From Paenibacillus sp. SYP-B3998 (GTDB taxonomy: Bacteria; Bacillota; Bacilli; Paenibacillales; NBRC-103111): a stretch of 64,000 bases of DNA. This document shows, one piece after another, positions 53,377 to 62,587 of the stretch; the first letter of the stretch is position 1, and every line of letters starts with the position of its first letter. The translations under genes were made by a program, and so were the position numbers. The stretch spans positions 310,001 to 374,000 of the forward strand of contig NZ_JAAIKC010000001.1 in the NCBI RefSeq assembly GCF_010820665.1, written 5' to 3'. The notes under the pieces are model-generated. The model was not told the DNA's origin. It searched no databases and saw nothing but the letters and a program-made list of their open reading frames with translations.

Positions 53377-53751
53377 ATGATTGTGAAGGCTAAAATAATG
53401 ATTGTGGATGATGCCGCATTTATGAGAGCAATGTTAAAAGATATCTTAACAACCTTAGACTATGAGGTCGTGGCGGAAGGCAGCAGCGGTCTTGAAGCCG
53501 TACATTTGTATAGACGGTTGAAACCCGATTTAGTGACGATGGACATAACAATGCCAGAAATGGATGGGATCACAGCACTTAAAGAAATTAAACTATTCGA
53601 TTCGCAAGCAAAAGTGATTATGTGCTCCGCTATGGGGCAACAAAAATTGGTAGTCGAGTCGTTCCAAGCAGGGGCTAAAGATTTTCTCGTTAAGCCTTTT
53701 AATAAGGATAGAATCGTTGATGCTATTGGAAAAGTATTAATATCAAAGTAA
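53377..53751 (+). CDS. CheY-like single-domain response regulator
   Basis: The 124-aa protein is a lone receiver domain: KIMIVDDAAFMRAMLKDIL, Asp56 in TMDITMPEMDG, Ser in VIMCSAMG and Lys in FLVKPFNKDR. No output domain is present, so it acts by protein contact, as CheY does at the flagellar switch. Pattern AAFMRxMLKDIL is close to CheY of Bacillus-type bacteria. ATG 53377 is used; GTG 53383 lies at a better distance from AGAAGGAG (53365-53372). No kinase gene is adjacent. Confidence 0.88.
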   Translation: MIVKAKIMIVDDAAFMRAMLKDILTTLDYEVVAEGSSGLEAVHLYRRLKPDLVTMDITMPEMDGITALKEIKLFDSQAKVIMCSAMGQQKLVVESFQAGAKDFLVKPFNKDRIVDAIGKVLISK

Positions 53752-53830
53752 AGCTTGAATTCGTTCTATGAAAGCAATAAGGGCGAAAACTCAGCGCTTA
53801 ATATGCTATATGTTGAATTAGTAGGAACTA

Positions 53831-53866
53831 AAAAAGAGTAAACTGCCGCGGCAGTTTACTCTTTTT
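53831..53866. terminator. Perfect palindromic bidirectional terminator
   Basis: AAAAAGAGTAAACTGCCG is followed at once by its reverse complement, with T-runs in both directions. From here to 54116 no clear gene is seen; AGAGGAGGTGA at 54025-54035 precedes only a very short frame. Confidence 0.9.
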
Positions 53867-54116
53867 TTGAAACGAGCCCCAAATTCTCAATTAGAATTAA
53901 ACAGGATTTCTCTTTTTGTATCAAAAAAGTATCATTTAGGTAACTATATGAATTTAATATCACTACTTCCGAAAATGAAATTACTTCATATATAATAGGT
54001 GAACCGACCCGATCTCATTTGTAAAGAGGAGGTGACTATCTGCCGTTGGCACTTTGCAAACGGGCGCATTCTTCGGAGTTGGATGATACGCCATTAAAAG
54101 ATAAGGGAGCAACAAT

Positions 54117-54734
54117 ATGCGTTTACAAATAAGAATGAAGAAAACAATGACCAGTATGGCTATTCTCTGTGGGATTGTTATTCTAATGACTGCATGCAGC
54201 GGTACGAAAACAACAGCTTCTGCGACTAAGACATATGAGCAATCCCAAACCGATATTCAATTGTTACAGGATCTTCCCCAACCTAAGTCGATGACAATTG
54301 ATCCTTCCTTGACTCCTAAAGAAGCAACCGCAATCGTTCAAGTTGCGCAGCATTTCTACGCATTTTGGAATACTGGCAATGAGGAACTCATTTCACAAAC
54401 GGTTGCGCCTAGCTTCATCGACAACACGTTACCCAAGGGAAGACCACAAGGTCCAGAGGGTTTGAAATTTGCCTCCCGCGGCTTTCGTCATGCTGTTCCT
54501 GACTTGCAGTGTACGATCGAAGATTTATTGGTAGTTGGCGACAAGGTGACAGCCCGTCTTGCATTCACGGGCACACATCAGGGTGAATTTATGGGAAGTA
54601 AGCCAACAGGCAAACCCGTTCAATTCTTTGCTATCGATATTTTACATATCAAGGATGGGAAGGTCGTGGAGGATTGGCACTTAGAGGACAATCTGACCTT
54701 GATGCAGCAACTTGGGGTAGTACCTGTCAATTAA
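54117..54734 (+). CDS. Lipoprotein with SnoaL-like (ester cyclase type) domain
   Basis: The 205-aa protein has a lipobox signal (GIVILMTAC, Cys27) and GGGAG before the ATG. Residues ~75-205 form a SnoaL-like cone fold: AQHFYAFWNTGNEELISQTV, ASRGFRHAVPDLQCTIEDLL, GDKVTARLAFTGTHQGEF and KVVEDWHLEDNLTLMQQLG. The ester-cyclase subfamily uses such His/Asp residues, but most secreted relatives have no known reaction. It lies 61 bases before a flavodoxin-like reductase and may share its transcript. Confidence 0.8.
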   Translation: MRLQIRMKKTMTSMAILCGIVILMTACSGTKTTASATKTYEQSQTDIQLLQDLPQPKSMTIDPSLTPKEATAIVQVAQHFYAFWNTGNEELISQTVAPSFIDNTLPKGRPQGPEGLKFASRGFRHAVPDLQCTIEDLLVVGDKVTARLAFTGTHQGEFMGSKPTGKPVQFFAIDILHIKDGKVVEDWHLEDNLTLMQQLGVVPVN

Positions 54735-54795
54735 GCGATTTTGAACGGGTGCTTATCGAAACTAAACAATGTTAACACAAAAGGAGAAGAAGCAG

Positions 54796-55347
54796 ATGAA
54801 AAACATCCTAATTATTAATGGTCATCAGAAATACGGTTCAACAGAAGGTAAATTAAACCAAACGTTGGTAGACCGTATGCAGACTCTATTAAGTGAGAAG
54901 CACCATATACAAACAACGATTATTCAAAACGGTTATCGCATCGAGGAAGAACAACAGAAGTTTCTGTGGGCGGATATTATCATTTACCAAACCCCTATTT
55001 ATTGGTTTAGTGTTCCGGGTTTATTTAAAACGTATATGGATGAAGTTTATGCGTATGGGGTGTTTTTTAAAGGATCTGATGAATATGGAAGAGGTGGACT
55101 ATTAACTGAGAAAAAATATATGTTTTCGACGACATGGAACGCTCCTGAAAAAGCATACAACGATCCCACACAGTTTTTTGAAGGTAGAGATGTAGAAGAA
55201 GCGATAAGTCATTTGCATCGCGTACAGGAATTTCTCGGAATGAAACCTCTAAAGAGCTTCACTTGTTATGATGTCATCAAAAATCCAAATATAGATAAGT
55301 TCTTATCCGAACTTGAAGTTCATCTGCAAGAGGTAATCGAGCAATAA
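54796..55347 (+). CDS. MdaB-like NAD(P)H quinone oxidoreductase
   Basis: The 183-aa flavodoxin-fold enzyme starts MKNILIINGHQKYGSTEGKL behind AAAGGAGAAG; the ATG at 54769 is upstream of that site. YQTPIYWFSVPGLFKTYMDE and TTWNAPEKAYNDP are typical of the MdaB / NAD(P)H dehydrogenase (quinone) family, which makes two-electron reductions with FAD or FMN in the cytoplasm. Length matches the family. Followed by a terminator shared with the reverse-strand EAL gene. Confidence 0.85.
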   Translation: MKNILIINGHQKYGSTEGKLNQTLVDRMQTLLSEKHHIQTTIIQNGYRIEEEQQKFLWADIIIYQTPIYWFSVPGLFKTYMDEVYAYGVFFKGSDEYGRGGLLTEKKYMFSTTWNAPEKAYNDPTQFFEGRDVEEAISHLHRVQEFLGMKPLKSFTCYDVIKNPNIDKFLSELEVHLQEVIEQ

Positions 55348-55382
55348 TTCGCTTTACGTAGTTCTATTCAGACAGTAAGTAC

Positions 55383-55430
55383 GAAGCTTTGAGAACCCAC
55401 ATTAAAAGTGGAACTCAAGGCTTCTTTTTT
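55383..55430. terminator. Terminator between convergent genes
   Basis: GAAGCTTTGAG and CTCAAGGCTTC form the outer stem, CCAC and GTGG the inner, with a T-run after. It ends the reductase gene and may also serve the reverse-strand EAL gene. Confidence 0.7.
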
Positions 55431-55448
55431 TACAAGCAAAAACGTCAT

Positions 55449-57446
55449 TTATTCCTGCGATAGGATCAGGCTTAACAATTCATCGGGTGGAACAGGTTTA
55501 CTAAAATAGTAGCCTTGATAATAATCACAGTCTATTTCCCTAATTATGTCCAACTGTTCCTTCAGTTCCACGCCTTCAATGACGATTACAATCCCCAATG
55601 TTTTGGCCATGGTTGTTATCGAATTTAAGATGATTCGGTTTTTCAGATCATACGGAAGACTTTCTGTGAATGTTTTATCAAGCTTGACTTCGTCAAAATT
55701 CAGCCGTGAAAAATAATGAATGGACGAATAACCAACCCCGAAATCGTCAAGTGAAAAAGAGAAGCCGTGATTTTTCAAAAGCTGTATAGATTCATGAACT
55801 CTTTCGATATTGCTGATGAGCGTGGACTCCGTGATTTCGAACGTAACGAATGCCGGATTTATGTCATAATGGGCGGCAGTCGTCTTAACTAATTGCACGA
55901 AATTAGGCTCCATTAACTGAGAGGGCGATAAATTAATCGACAATCCAATGGAAACATGGTCTTTTGTCTGAATCTTCCTAAGGAAAGAGAACGTCGTTTT
56001 CATCACATGATAGCCGATTTCATGGATAAGTCCCAGTTGTTCGGCCAATGGAATGAAAATTTCTGGTGAAATATAAGTTCCGTGATGATTCCAACGAATT
56101 AAAGCTTCTGCACCTACTATGCGGTTATGAAGTAAGGAGACTTTAGGCTGGTAAACGACTTCCCATACATGCTCATCTGAAGCCTCACGAAGGGCATTTT
56201 CCAAGGATAATCGTTGTTTAAGAATTTGGAACATTTCATCGCTATAATAAGCAATCGGTTGTTTCTGAATGAAAGCAGATTGGGAGGCTAGCTCCATTTC
56301 TTGTATGAGTATATCGAACGTTTTTGGAGCTGTTGACCATTCCGTTGCTCCAATATAGGAGTCGAAGCTTCTACCAAAGAAGCGGTTGGCGTTAAACATC
56401 TCTTGAATATTGCTTATTAAGCCTTGACCTGTCTCATGATCGCCAAAGTGTACAAGAATGAAACGATCTGAGTAAAATCGATAAATTTCATCTTTTACGA
56501 TACATAGTTTTTTAAGTCGCAAAGCAACTTCAAATAAAGTAGAGTTTCCCTTTTCGTAACCTACAAAATTACTGAAAGCTTTGAAGTTATGTAAATTAAT
56601 TAAATAAAATTGAATCTGCACCAATGAGCTTGCGCGCCAGTTCGAACGAAAGGTAGTAAGATCCTCTTGCAAATGATAAACGTTTTTGATTTGCGTGATT
56701 TGATCGAAATAGGCAAGCCATGTGATCCGCCTCTCTGCCTCAAGTAATCGATCATTTTTTAATTGGATCCGCTGGATATTGTCCAAAATATGAATTGAAT
56801 AAATTTCGCAGTAATACACAAAAAAACCGACAATTAACAGCATGGAGAGTGCGAGGTCAAGCGTAAGCGTGAAATGAAAGCTAATCCATGGATTTAAGTT
56901 ATTAATGATAATAATGATAATAATGATACTGATCCCGCTCAATAAATAGAGAAGGCCTACATGCGCTGCTTTTCTGTTGTGCTTTAAAGCCGCTTTAGCA
57001 AATAAAATCGACATGGTAGAAAATAGACCCAAGGAGAAATTCAGTATGGTGTGCAGAGGTAACTTGAGCCAAAAGCAGACAATAACAGCTGAAATAAGGA
57101 GAATGCTTGCGGGAAAAAGGGGGATGAAATGAAATTTCTTTTTCTTGAATAGATCGATGGCACCGATCAAAAGAATACTGACAATTAACGCTGTAAAACA
57201 CATGATTTCAAGTACAACTCTATGGTGTTCTGAGTTATTTTGATATAAGAAGGAAAGCACGATCACCATGCAAAAGATAATCCAAATCATTGAAAAAGCG
57301 ATAATATTATCAACAAAATGAATATGTTCAGCCTGTTTACCATTTTTAATCTCACAATACGCAAAAAAAACATACATCGATAACGATAGGATGGTCAATA
57401 TCACAATGAGTACTTCGAACTGATCGAAAATCTGAGAGATAGACAT
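55449..57446 (-). CDS. Membrane c-di-GMP phosphodiesterase (EAL) with degenerate GGDEF
   Basis: The 665-aa protein has an N-terminal region of about seven membrane helices (residues ~10-220), a GGDEF-like domain in which the active motif is YSDRF, and a full EAL domain. EAL residues are in place: GAEALIRW, SINLSPSQL, FEITEST, SLDDFGVGYSS, VKLDKTF, EGVEL and QGYYFSKP. It should therefore hydrolyse c-di-GMP and not make it; the GGDEF part may bind GTP as a control site. The ATG at 57446 with GAGG upstream is preferred to the TTG at 57464. It diverges from the exopolysaccharide operon. Confidence 0.92.
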   Translation of the reverse strand: MSISQIFDQFEVLIVILTILSLSMYVFFAYCEIKNGKQAEHIHFVDNIIAFSMIWIIFCMVIVLSFLYQNNSEHHRVVLEIMCFTALIVSILLIGAIDLFKKKKFHFIPLFPASILLISAVIVCFWLKLPLHTILNFSLGLFSTMSILFAKAALKHNRKAAHVGLLYLLSGISIIIIIIIINNLNPWISFHFTLTLDLALSMLLIVGFFVYYCEIYSIHILDNIQRIQLKNDRLLEAERRITWLAYFDQITQIKNVYHLQEDLTTFRSNWRASSLVQIQFYLINLHNFKAFSNFVGYEKGNSTLFEVALRLKKLCIVKDEIYRFYSDRFILVHFGDHETGQGLISNIQEMFNANRFFGRSFDSYIGATEWSTAPKTFDILIQEMELASQSAFIQKQPIAYYSDEMFQILKQRLSLENALREASDEHVWEVVYQPKVSLLHNRIVGAEALIRWNHHGTYISPEIFIPLAEQLGLIHEIGYHVMKTTFSFLRKIQTKDHVSIGLSINLSPSQLMEPNFVQLVKTTAAHYDINPAFVTFEITESTLISNIERVHESIQLLKNHGFSFSLDDFGVGYSSIHYFSRLNFDEVKLDKTFTESLPYDLKNRIILNSITTMAKTLGIVIVIEGVELKEQLDIIREIDCDYYQGYYFSKPVPPDELLSLILSQE

Positions 57447-58427
57447 TTTGATTGCCTCGCGCAAGAAGGTTATTTTTGTAAATGTTTCAACAAACTTTTT
57501 ACTATCTTAGCATAAATACTCGAATTTTGTTTACTTTTTTCCAAATTAAATACAATTTACGTTAATTTATGGTTATTTCGAGTGGCGCTGAATAAAACGA
57601 GCCTCAGAATCGCATCTAAGGCGTGTGTGCTTTCTGTAAGTCCCTATTTATCTGATCTCCTTCTTATTGATCCTCTATTAGCTGAAGATTTAGCCACTCG
57701 CCGGAGTGGTTTTTTTGACTTCAACCGGATATCCATAATCGTTTTTAAATGATAACGAGCATTTGAATTGGATTCAATTGTCCTAACAATCGTAATTTTC
57801 TATCCAATCTATCCTGAAAATCATCCGAAATCGAAGCTATTTGAGTTCGATTTTATGAAAATAGCAAAATTGTATGTATAAAAAACGAACTAATCCATGC
57901 AATTTGGAATAAAAAGATAGCAAGAATTATCTGAAAATTGATTTGTATGACCTAGACATAGGACGTCTAGCAGGGGAGCCATTCATCTCATCAGTGTTTT
58001 CCAATTCACACCATGCAGGTATGTGTTGTCAGGAGTCAGCTAACCTAAAGACCTAGTCTTAGTGTGATTGGCCTAAAATGTGATTTAAAACAAGAGTCGA
58101 ACAGCTGAGGATTATTAGGTAAGAACCTTTTATTTATACGCTCTAGTTGAGGATTTTCTATATTCCTAATTGCTGGCGGATTAATATTACATTTAAATGC
58201 ATAAAAACAATTACAAAACCTATATATGTAAAAATATGTATATTAAATTTTAGTTTTTACCCTAAATAATGGATTATAATTACCAAAAATCATAATTAAT
58301 TAACAATTAATTGGACTTTAAATAATCTTATAAGACTAAGTAATACACAACTATGCTCCCTGATCGCCTGAAAAAATATATGTCATAATTTAGATATAGT
58401 CAGGATCAGGCGGGAGGAAGAAGCAGG
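57447..58427. other. ~1-kb intergenic region upstream of the exopolysaccharide operon
   Basis: No gene seen. CCACTC/GAGTGG with a T-run at 57694-57716 is a terminator-like hairpin on the plus strand. CTAGAC/GTCTAG at 57953-57971 and AAGAC/GTCTT near 58049 are short inverted repeats. The AT-rich stretch 58190-58330 could hold the operon promoter, and CGCCTGA (near 58365) can pair with TCAGGCG just before the first ribosome site. I saw no c-di-GMP riboswitch consensus. Confidence 0.45.
57694..57716 (+). terminator. Terminator-like hairpin in the long intergenic region
   Basis: CCACTC pairs with GAGTGG around GCCG, followed by seven T residues. No gene is visible upstream on this strand, so it may end an unseen leader or small RNA. 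Confidence 0.6.
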
Positions 58428-59213
58428 TTGATCGATATCCATAGCCATATTCTACATAACTTGGATGATGGGCCTAGAACGATGGAGCAATCGCTCGAAC
58501 TCGCTCTGATGGCCGTTCACGAAGGAGTTTCGACTATTATAGCAACACCTCATCATCGAAATGGAAGCTATATGAATGCTGCAGATTCCATAATAGAGGC
58601 AGCATCTCTTTTCCAGGAGCAATTGATCAAGAATCATATACCATTGACGGTTTATCATGGACAAGAGATTCGTGTGTATCCGCAAATGATCGACGATTAT
58701 GAAGGAAATTCGTTATTAACGCTCCATGGATCTTCCTACATGCTGATCGAATTTCCGCCGTCCAAGCTGCCTGAAAGAATTGATGAGATATTTTACGAAC
58801 TATCGCTGTTACATATTACACCGATTATTGCTCATCCAGAACGAAATAGAGAGATTGCGGATCAACCGGATAAATTATTCCGTCTAGTGGAGCAAGGTGC
58901 ATTAAGCCAGATAACTTCCCATTCTATCAATGGCCTATTCGGACCCAGTGTTCAGTCTTTATCTTTGGAGCTCTGCCGTAGGAATCTCGTACATTTCCTT
59001 GCATCGGATGTTCATGATGCCATTCATAGGCCTTTTCATTTGCAACAAGCTTATAGGACTGTGGAGAATTTGCTTGGAGGTGATTACGTTAAGTACTACC
59101 AACAAAACGCGGAGCGTTTAATCCGTCATACAGAAATTGAAAGATGGAAGCCTATTGCAAAGACGCGGAAAGGATTTCCTTTAAATATAATTTCAAGAAT
59201 ATTCAGTCTATAA
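58428..59213 (+). CDS. CpsB/YwqE-like tyrosine-protein phosphatase (PHP family)
   Basis: The 261-aa enzyme starts at TTG behind GGGAGGAAG. Metal-binding motifs of the PHP fold are visible: DIHSHIL, ATPHH, QEIRVY, AHPERN and SDVHD. Such phosphatases remove phosphate from the BY-kinase and adjust polymer export. First gene of the operon; the kinase and its activator follow. Length matches the family (about 255 aa). Confidence 0.92.
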   Translation: MIDIHSHILHNLDDGPRTMEQSLELALMAVHEGVSTIIATPHHRNGSYMNAADSIIEAASLFQEQLIKNHIPLTVYHGQEIRVYPQMIDDYEGNSLLTLHGSSYMLIEFPPSKLPERIDEIFYELSLLHITPIIAHPERNREIADQPDKLFRLVEQGALSQITSHSINGLFGPSVQSLSLELCRRNLVHFLASDVHDAIHRPFHLQQAYRTVENLLGGDYVKYYQQNAERLIRHTEIERWKPIAKTRKGFPLNIISRIFSL

Positions 59214-59240
59214 AGTTACGCATGAATGGAGAATGCATAC

Positions 59241-59993
59241 ATGTCAAGAGAACTGGACCTAAAAATGCTTACGGGCATACTACGAAAGAGGATATGGTTA
59301 ATTGTTCTCATTGTAGTCTTAAGCTGTACGGCAACAGGAATTATCAGTTATGTATTCATAAAACCTACTTATCAGGCTTCAACGAAGTTGATTATTAATT
59401 CGTCAGCCGATCAAACGGGACTTGTGAAGCTGGATTTAAATGCGGTAAACACGAACATATCGCTCATCAACACATACAAAGAAATTATTAAAACGCCGGC
59501 CATCATGGATATTGTCTCCAAGGAACATCCTGATTTTGGAATGACATCGGATCAATTGATCGACAATATTAGGCTGAGTTCGGTGAATGAGACCCAAGTA
59601 CTTACGATCTCCATCCAAGATCCCTCCTACGAAAAAGCATCAAAAATTGTAAATGCTGTATCTCAAGTGTTTAAAAGTCAAATACCACGGATTATGAAAG
59701 TAGATAATGTTATTCTTTTGAACCAAGCCGATTCGGCTAAACTTCCGAAGCCAGTTAAGCCGAATCCCAATTTAAATATTGCGCTGTGCTTTCTAGTCTC
59801 GATAATGCTTTCCATCGGTTCTGTATTCTTGCTGGAATACTTTGACGATTCGATAAAAACGGAAGCTGATGTCGAACGTTATCTTGGGCTGCCAACCTTG
59901 GCCATGGTCACACAGATGGGCGAAGGGGATCTGAAAAGGCACGGGGAAAACATGTCCTCAAGGGGGAAAGTTGGTGAATTATCCAATGTCTAG
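59241..59993 (+). CDS. Wzz/YwqC-like chain-length regulator and BY-kinase activator
   Basis: The 250-aa membrane protein starts at the ATG eight bases after GGAGA; the ATG at 59226 overlaps that site. Two membrane helices (IWLIVLIVVLSCTATGIIS and NIALCFLVSIMLSIGSVFLL) enclose an extracellular Wzz domain, with PKPVKPNPNL before the second helix as in the family. The short cytoplasmic tail activates the partner kinase. It overlaps the kinase gene by about 20 bases. Confidence 0.9.
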   Translation: MSRELDLKMLTGILRKRIWLIVLIVVLSCTATGIISYVFIKPTYQASTKLIINSSADQTGLVKLDLNAVNTNISLINTYKEIIKTPAIMDIVSKEHPDFGMTSDQLIDNIRLSSVNETQVLTISIQDPSYEKASKIVNAVSQVFKSQIPRIMKVDNVILLNQADSAKLPKPVKPNPNLNIALCFLVSIMLSIGSVFLLEYFDDSIKTEADVERYLGLPTLAMVTQMGEGDLKRHGENMSSRGKVGELSNV

Positions 59994-60678
59994 ATCCGTT
60001 AAGCAGCGCCCTATCATTACTAACCTTAATCCGAAATCGCCTATTTCTGAGGTCTATCGAACGTTACGAACGAATATTCAATTTTCATCTGTGGATATGC
60101 ACTATCAAACTTTAATGATTACCTCTTCAGGACCCATGGAAGGAAAATCGACAACGATTAATAATTTGGCGGTTGTATATGCACAGACGAATAAAAAGGT
60201 ACTGCTGATTGATGCGGATCTACGCAAGCCAACCGCACATCATACCTTCAGAATTTCGAATCGGCATGGTCTTACAGACATGATTACGAATCAATGCTCG
60301 CTCGATATGTCGATTAAGGAAACAGACATTCAGAATCTTTCTGTAATGACAGCGGGGACGATCCCTCCGAATCCTTCGGAGATTCTGGCATCCCAGAAAA
60401 TGAGCGGGCTGCTGGAAGAATTAAAAGAGAAGTTTGACTTCATTTTGATTGATACGCCTCCAGTGTTGGCAGTAAGCGATGCGCAAATTATCGCGACTAA
60501 ATGTGACGGCGTCATTCTCGTTGTGGATGCTGGGAGGGTCAAGCGCGAGGTAGTGCTTAAAGCCAAAAGTTCTCTGGAATTTGTAAAAGCCCACATATTG
60601 GGAGTGGTGCTCAACAAGATATCTCAGAAGGAATCCGTCAATCCCTATTTCTATTACGGAGGAGAGGAAAGCCAATAA
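59974..60678 (+). CDS. Bacterial tyrosine kinase (BY-kinase, YwqD/CpsD-like)
   Basis: The 234-aa kinase has Walker A GPMEGKSTT, Walker A' LLIDADLRKP and Walker B FILIDTPPV. The C-terminal Tyr cluster is short (NPYFYYGG). It works with the preceding Wzz-like activator and the PHP phosphatase to control polymer chain length and export. Start chosen as GTG 59974, seven bases after AGGGGG; TTG 59971 and ATG 59986 are alternatives. Confidence 0.92.
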   Translation: MNYPMSRSVKQRPIITNLNPKSPISEVYRTLRTNIQFSSVDMHYQTLMITSSGPMEGKSTTINNLAVVYAQTNKKVLLIDADLRKPTAHHTFRISNRHGLTDMITNQCSLDMSIKETDIQNLSVMTAGTIPPNPSEILASQKMSGLLEELKEKFDFILIDTPPVLAVSDAQIIATKCDGVILVVDAGRVKREVVLKAKSSLEFVKAHILGVVLNKISQKESVNPYFYYGGEESQ

Positions 60679-60715
60679 TACGAGTTGATTTTCAACAAAA
60701 TGATGGAGGGATATT

Positions 60716-62548
60716 ATGAATTACTCAAAAAGAACGGGCATTTTGGTCATAATTGATCTTTGCCTGGTTTGGCTCAGCGTATATTCCGCATTCTACTTTT
60801 CTTACCGAAGCGCTATTCCTGCAGAGCAGGTTCAGCTTTGGCTATTATACAGCAGTATTTCATCCATAGTGAGTACGATATGTATGTTTCTTTTTAAGTT
60901 ATATAACCGAATTTGGCAGTATGCCAGCATCGGAGAGCTGATTTCCATTGCCAAAACGGTCGTGGTCAGCACGCTAGCTTCTTACCTAATTACGAACGTA
61001 ATCGTTACGAATGACATTCCATTATCTATGTTTATTCATACGGCTGAGACGATGTTGTTACTGCTTGGTGGGAGTCGGTTTGTATGGAGGGTATTTTGCG
61101 ATAAATTTGGAGTTAAAAAAGTAATGGGTACCGATATGCCTAAGAAAGCACTCATCGTCGGTGCAGGCAGTTGTGGAACGCTTTTTGCTAAGGAACTTAA
61201 AAATAATGAAAATTACCACTCTGTACCGTTTGCTTTTGTCGATGACGACCCCTACAAACAAAATCTGCAGGTATATAATCTACCTGTTCTAGGGGGCAGT
61301 AAAGATATTCCTGCTATCGTAGAAAAGTACGGTATCGATGAAGTGATTATTGCGATGCCCTCCGTATCAAAGGCGCAAACGACCTTGATTATTAACATTT
61401 GCAAAACAACGAAAGCGCGATTGAAAATTATTCCTCATTTGCAAGAAATTATTTTGGGCAAGACAACGCTAAACCAAGTACGCGATGTTCAGGTAGAGGA
61501 TTTGCTCGGTAGAGATCCGATTAGAATCGATCTGGATGGCATTGCGAATTATGTGGAAAATAAAATCGTCCTAGTCACTGGTGCGGGTGGTTCCATAGGT
61601 TCCGAGCTTTGCCGGCAGATTGCGCCCTTCCAACCTAAAAAGCTGCTGCTGCTGGGTCACGGTGAAAACAGTATTTATACGATTGAAATGGAGATGAGAA
61701 GGCTCGCGCCGGAGTTGCAGTTGGAAACCATTATTGCCGATGTGCAGGATCGCTCGAGATTGGAGGAACTGTTTATGACTCATCAACCCCAAGTTATTTT
61801 TCATGCGGCTGCTCATAAGCATGTGCCTTTGATGGAGCGTAATCCCTCCGAAGCGATTAAGAACAATGTGTTTGGAACGAGAAATGTGGCAGAGTGCGCT
61901 GATATGTTTCACGCTGAACGTTTCGTCCTCATCTCTAGCGATAAAGCGGTAAATCCAACAAGCGTTATGGGAACTACCAAGCGAATTGCTGAAATGCTCA
62001 TTCAAAGCTTGGACAAACAAAGCCAAACCAAATTTGTCGCTGTACGTTTCGGTAATGTGCTCGGATCAAGAGGAAGTGTGATTCCCATGTTCAAGGAACA
62101 AATTCAACGAGGCGGACCGGTTACGGTCACCCACCCGGAGATGGTTCGTTATTTTATGACGATTCCAGAGGCCGTACAGTTGGTCATTCAAGCAGGTGCA
62201 TTTGCGCAAGGTGGAGAGATTTTCATTCTAGATATGGGTACCCCTGTCAAAATTTATGATCTAGCTGCCGATTTGATCCGTCTATCCGGCTACGAACCTC
62301 AGGTTGACATCCACATTCATTTCTCAGGCATGCGTGAAGGAGAGAAATTATATGAGGAGCTGTTGACGAACGAGGAGGGAATATCCTCCACGGTGCATGA
62401 CAGGATCTTCATCGGAAAACCAATGAATATTAACCGGACAGAGCTTGAGTTCGAGATCCGTAAGCTGGAAAAAGTGCTCGGTAATGGTCAGAAGGAAATT
62501 CGCGAAGTGCTTAAACATTTGGTCCCGAGTTATAGTAACGTATCTTAA
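60716..62548 (+). CDS. CapD/EpsC-like membrane NDP-sugar dehydratase
   Basis: The 610-aa protein has four N-terminal membrane helices, a CoA-binding-like Rossmann domain (ALIVGAGSCGTLFAKEL), then the SDR catalytic domain with GAGGSIGSELCRQI for NAD and SSDKAVNPTSVMGTTKR, where Met and Lys match the SMK triad of the WbpM type. It makes UDP-linked 4-keto-6-deoxy sugars, a first step for amino-sugar precursors. GGAGGG precedes the ATG. Central operon member. Confidence 0.93.
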   Translation: MNYSKRTGILVIIDLCLVWLSVYSAFYFSYRSAIPAEQVQLWLLYSSISSIVSTICMFLFKLYNRIWQYASIGELISIAKTVVVSTLASYLITNVIVTNDIPLSMFIHTAETMLLLLGGSRFVWRVFCDKFGVKKVMGTDMPKKALIVGAGSCGTLFAKELKNNENYHSVPFAFVDDDPYKQNLQVYNLPVLGGSKDIPAIVEKYGIDEVIIAMPSVSKAQTTLIINICKTTKARLKIIPHLQEIILGKTTLNQVRDVQVEDLLGRDPIRIDLDGIANYVENKIVLVTGAGGSIGSELCRQIAPFQPKKLLLLGHGENSIYTIEMEMRRLAPELQLETIIADVQDRSRLEELFMTHQPQVIFHAAAHKHVPLMERNPSEAIKNNVFGTRNVAECADMFHAERFVLISSDKAVNPTSVMGTTKRIAEMLIQSLDKQSQTKFVAVRFGNVLGSRGSVIPMFKEQIQRGGPVTVTHPEMVRYFMTIPEAVQLVIQAGAFAQGGEIFILDMGTPVKIYDLAADLIRLSGYEPQVDIHIHFSGMREGEKLYEELLTNEEGISSTVHDRIFIGKPMNINRTELEFEIRKLEKVLGNGQKEIREVLKHLVPSYSNVS

Positions 62549-62587
62549 CCCAAGTTTAGATCATACCATGAATAAAAGAAGGTAGTT

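Noticed and set aside
54040-54132. 30-codon frame behind AGAGGAGGTGA, overlapping the SnoaL lipoprotein start
   Set aside because: The ribosome site is strong but the start would be CTG or TTG and the peptide is not recognised; a leader peptide is possible but unsupported.
57447-58427. c-di-GMP riboswitch upstream of the polysaccharide operon
   Set aside because: Considered because of the adjacent EAL gene, but no GEMM-type conserved core could be found by eye.
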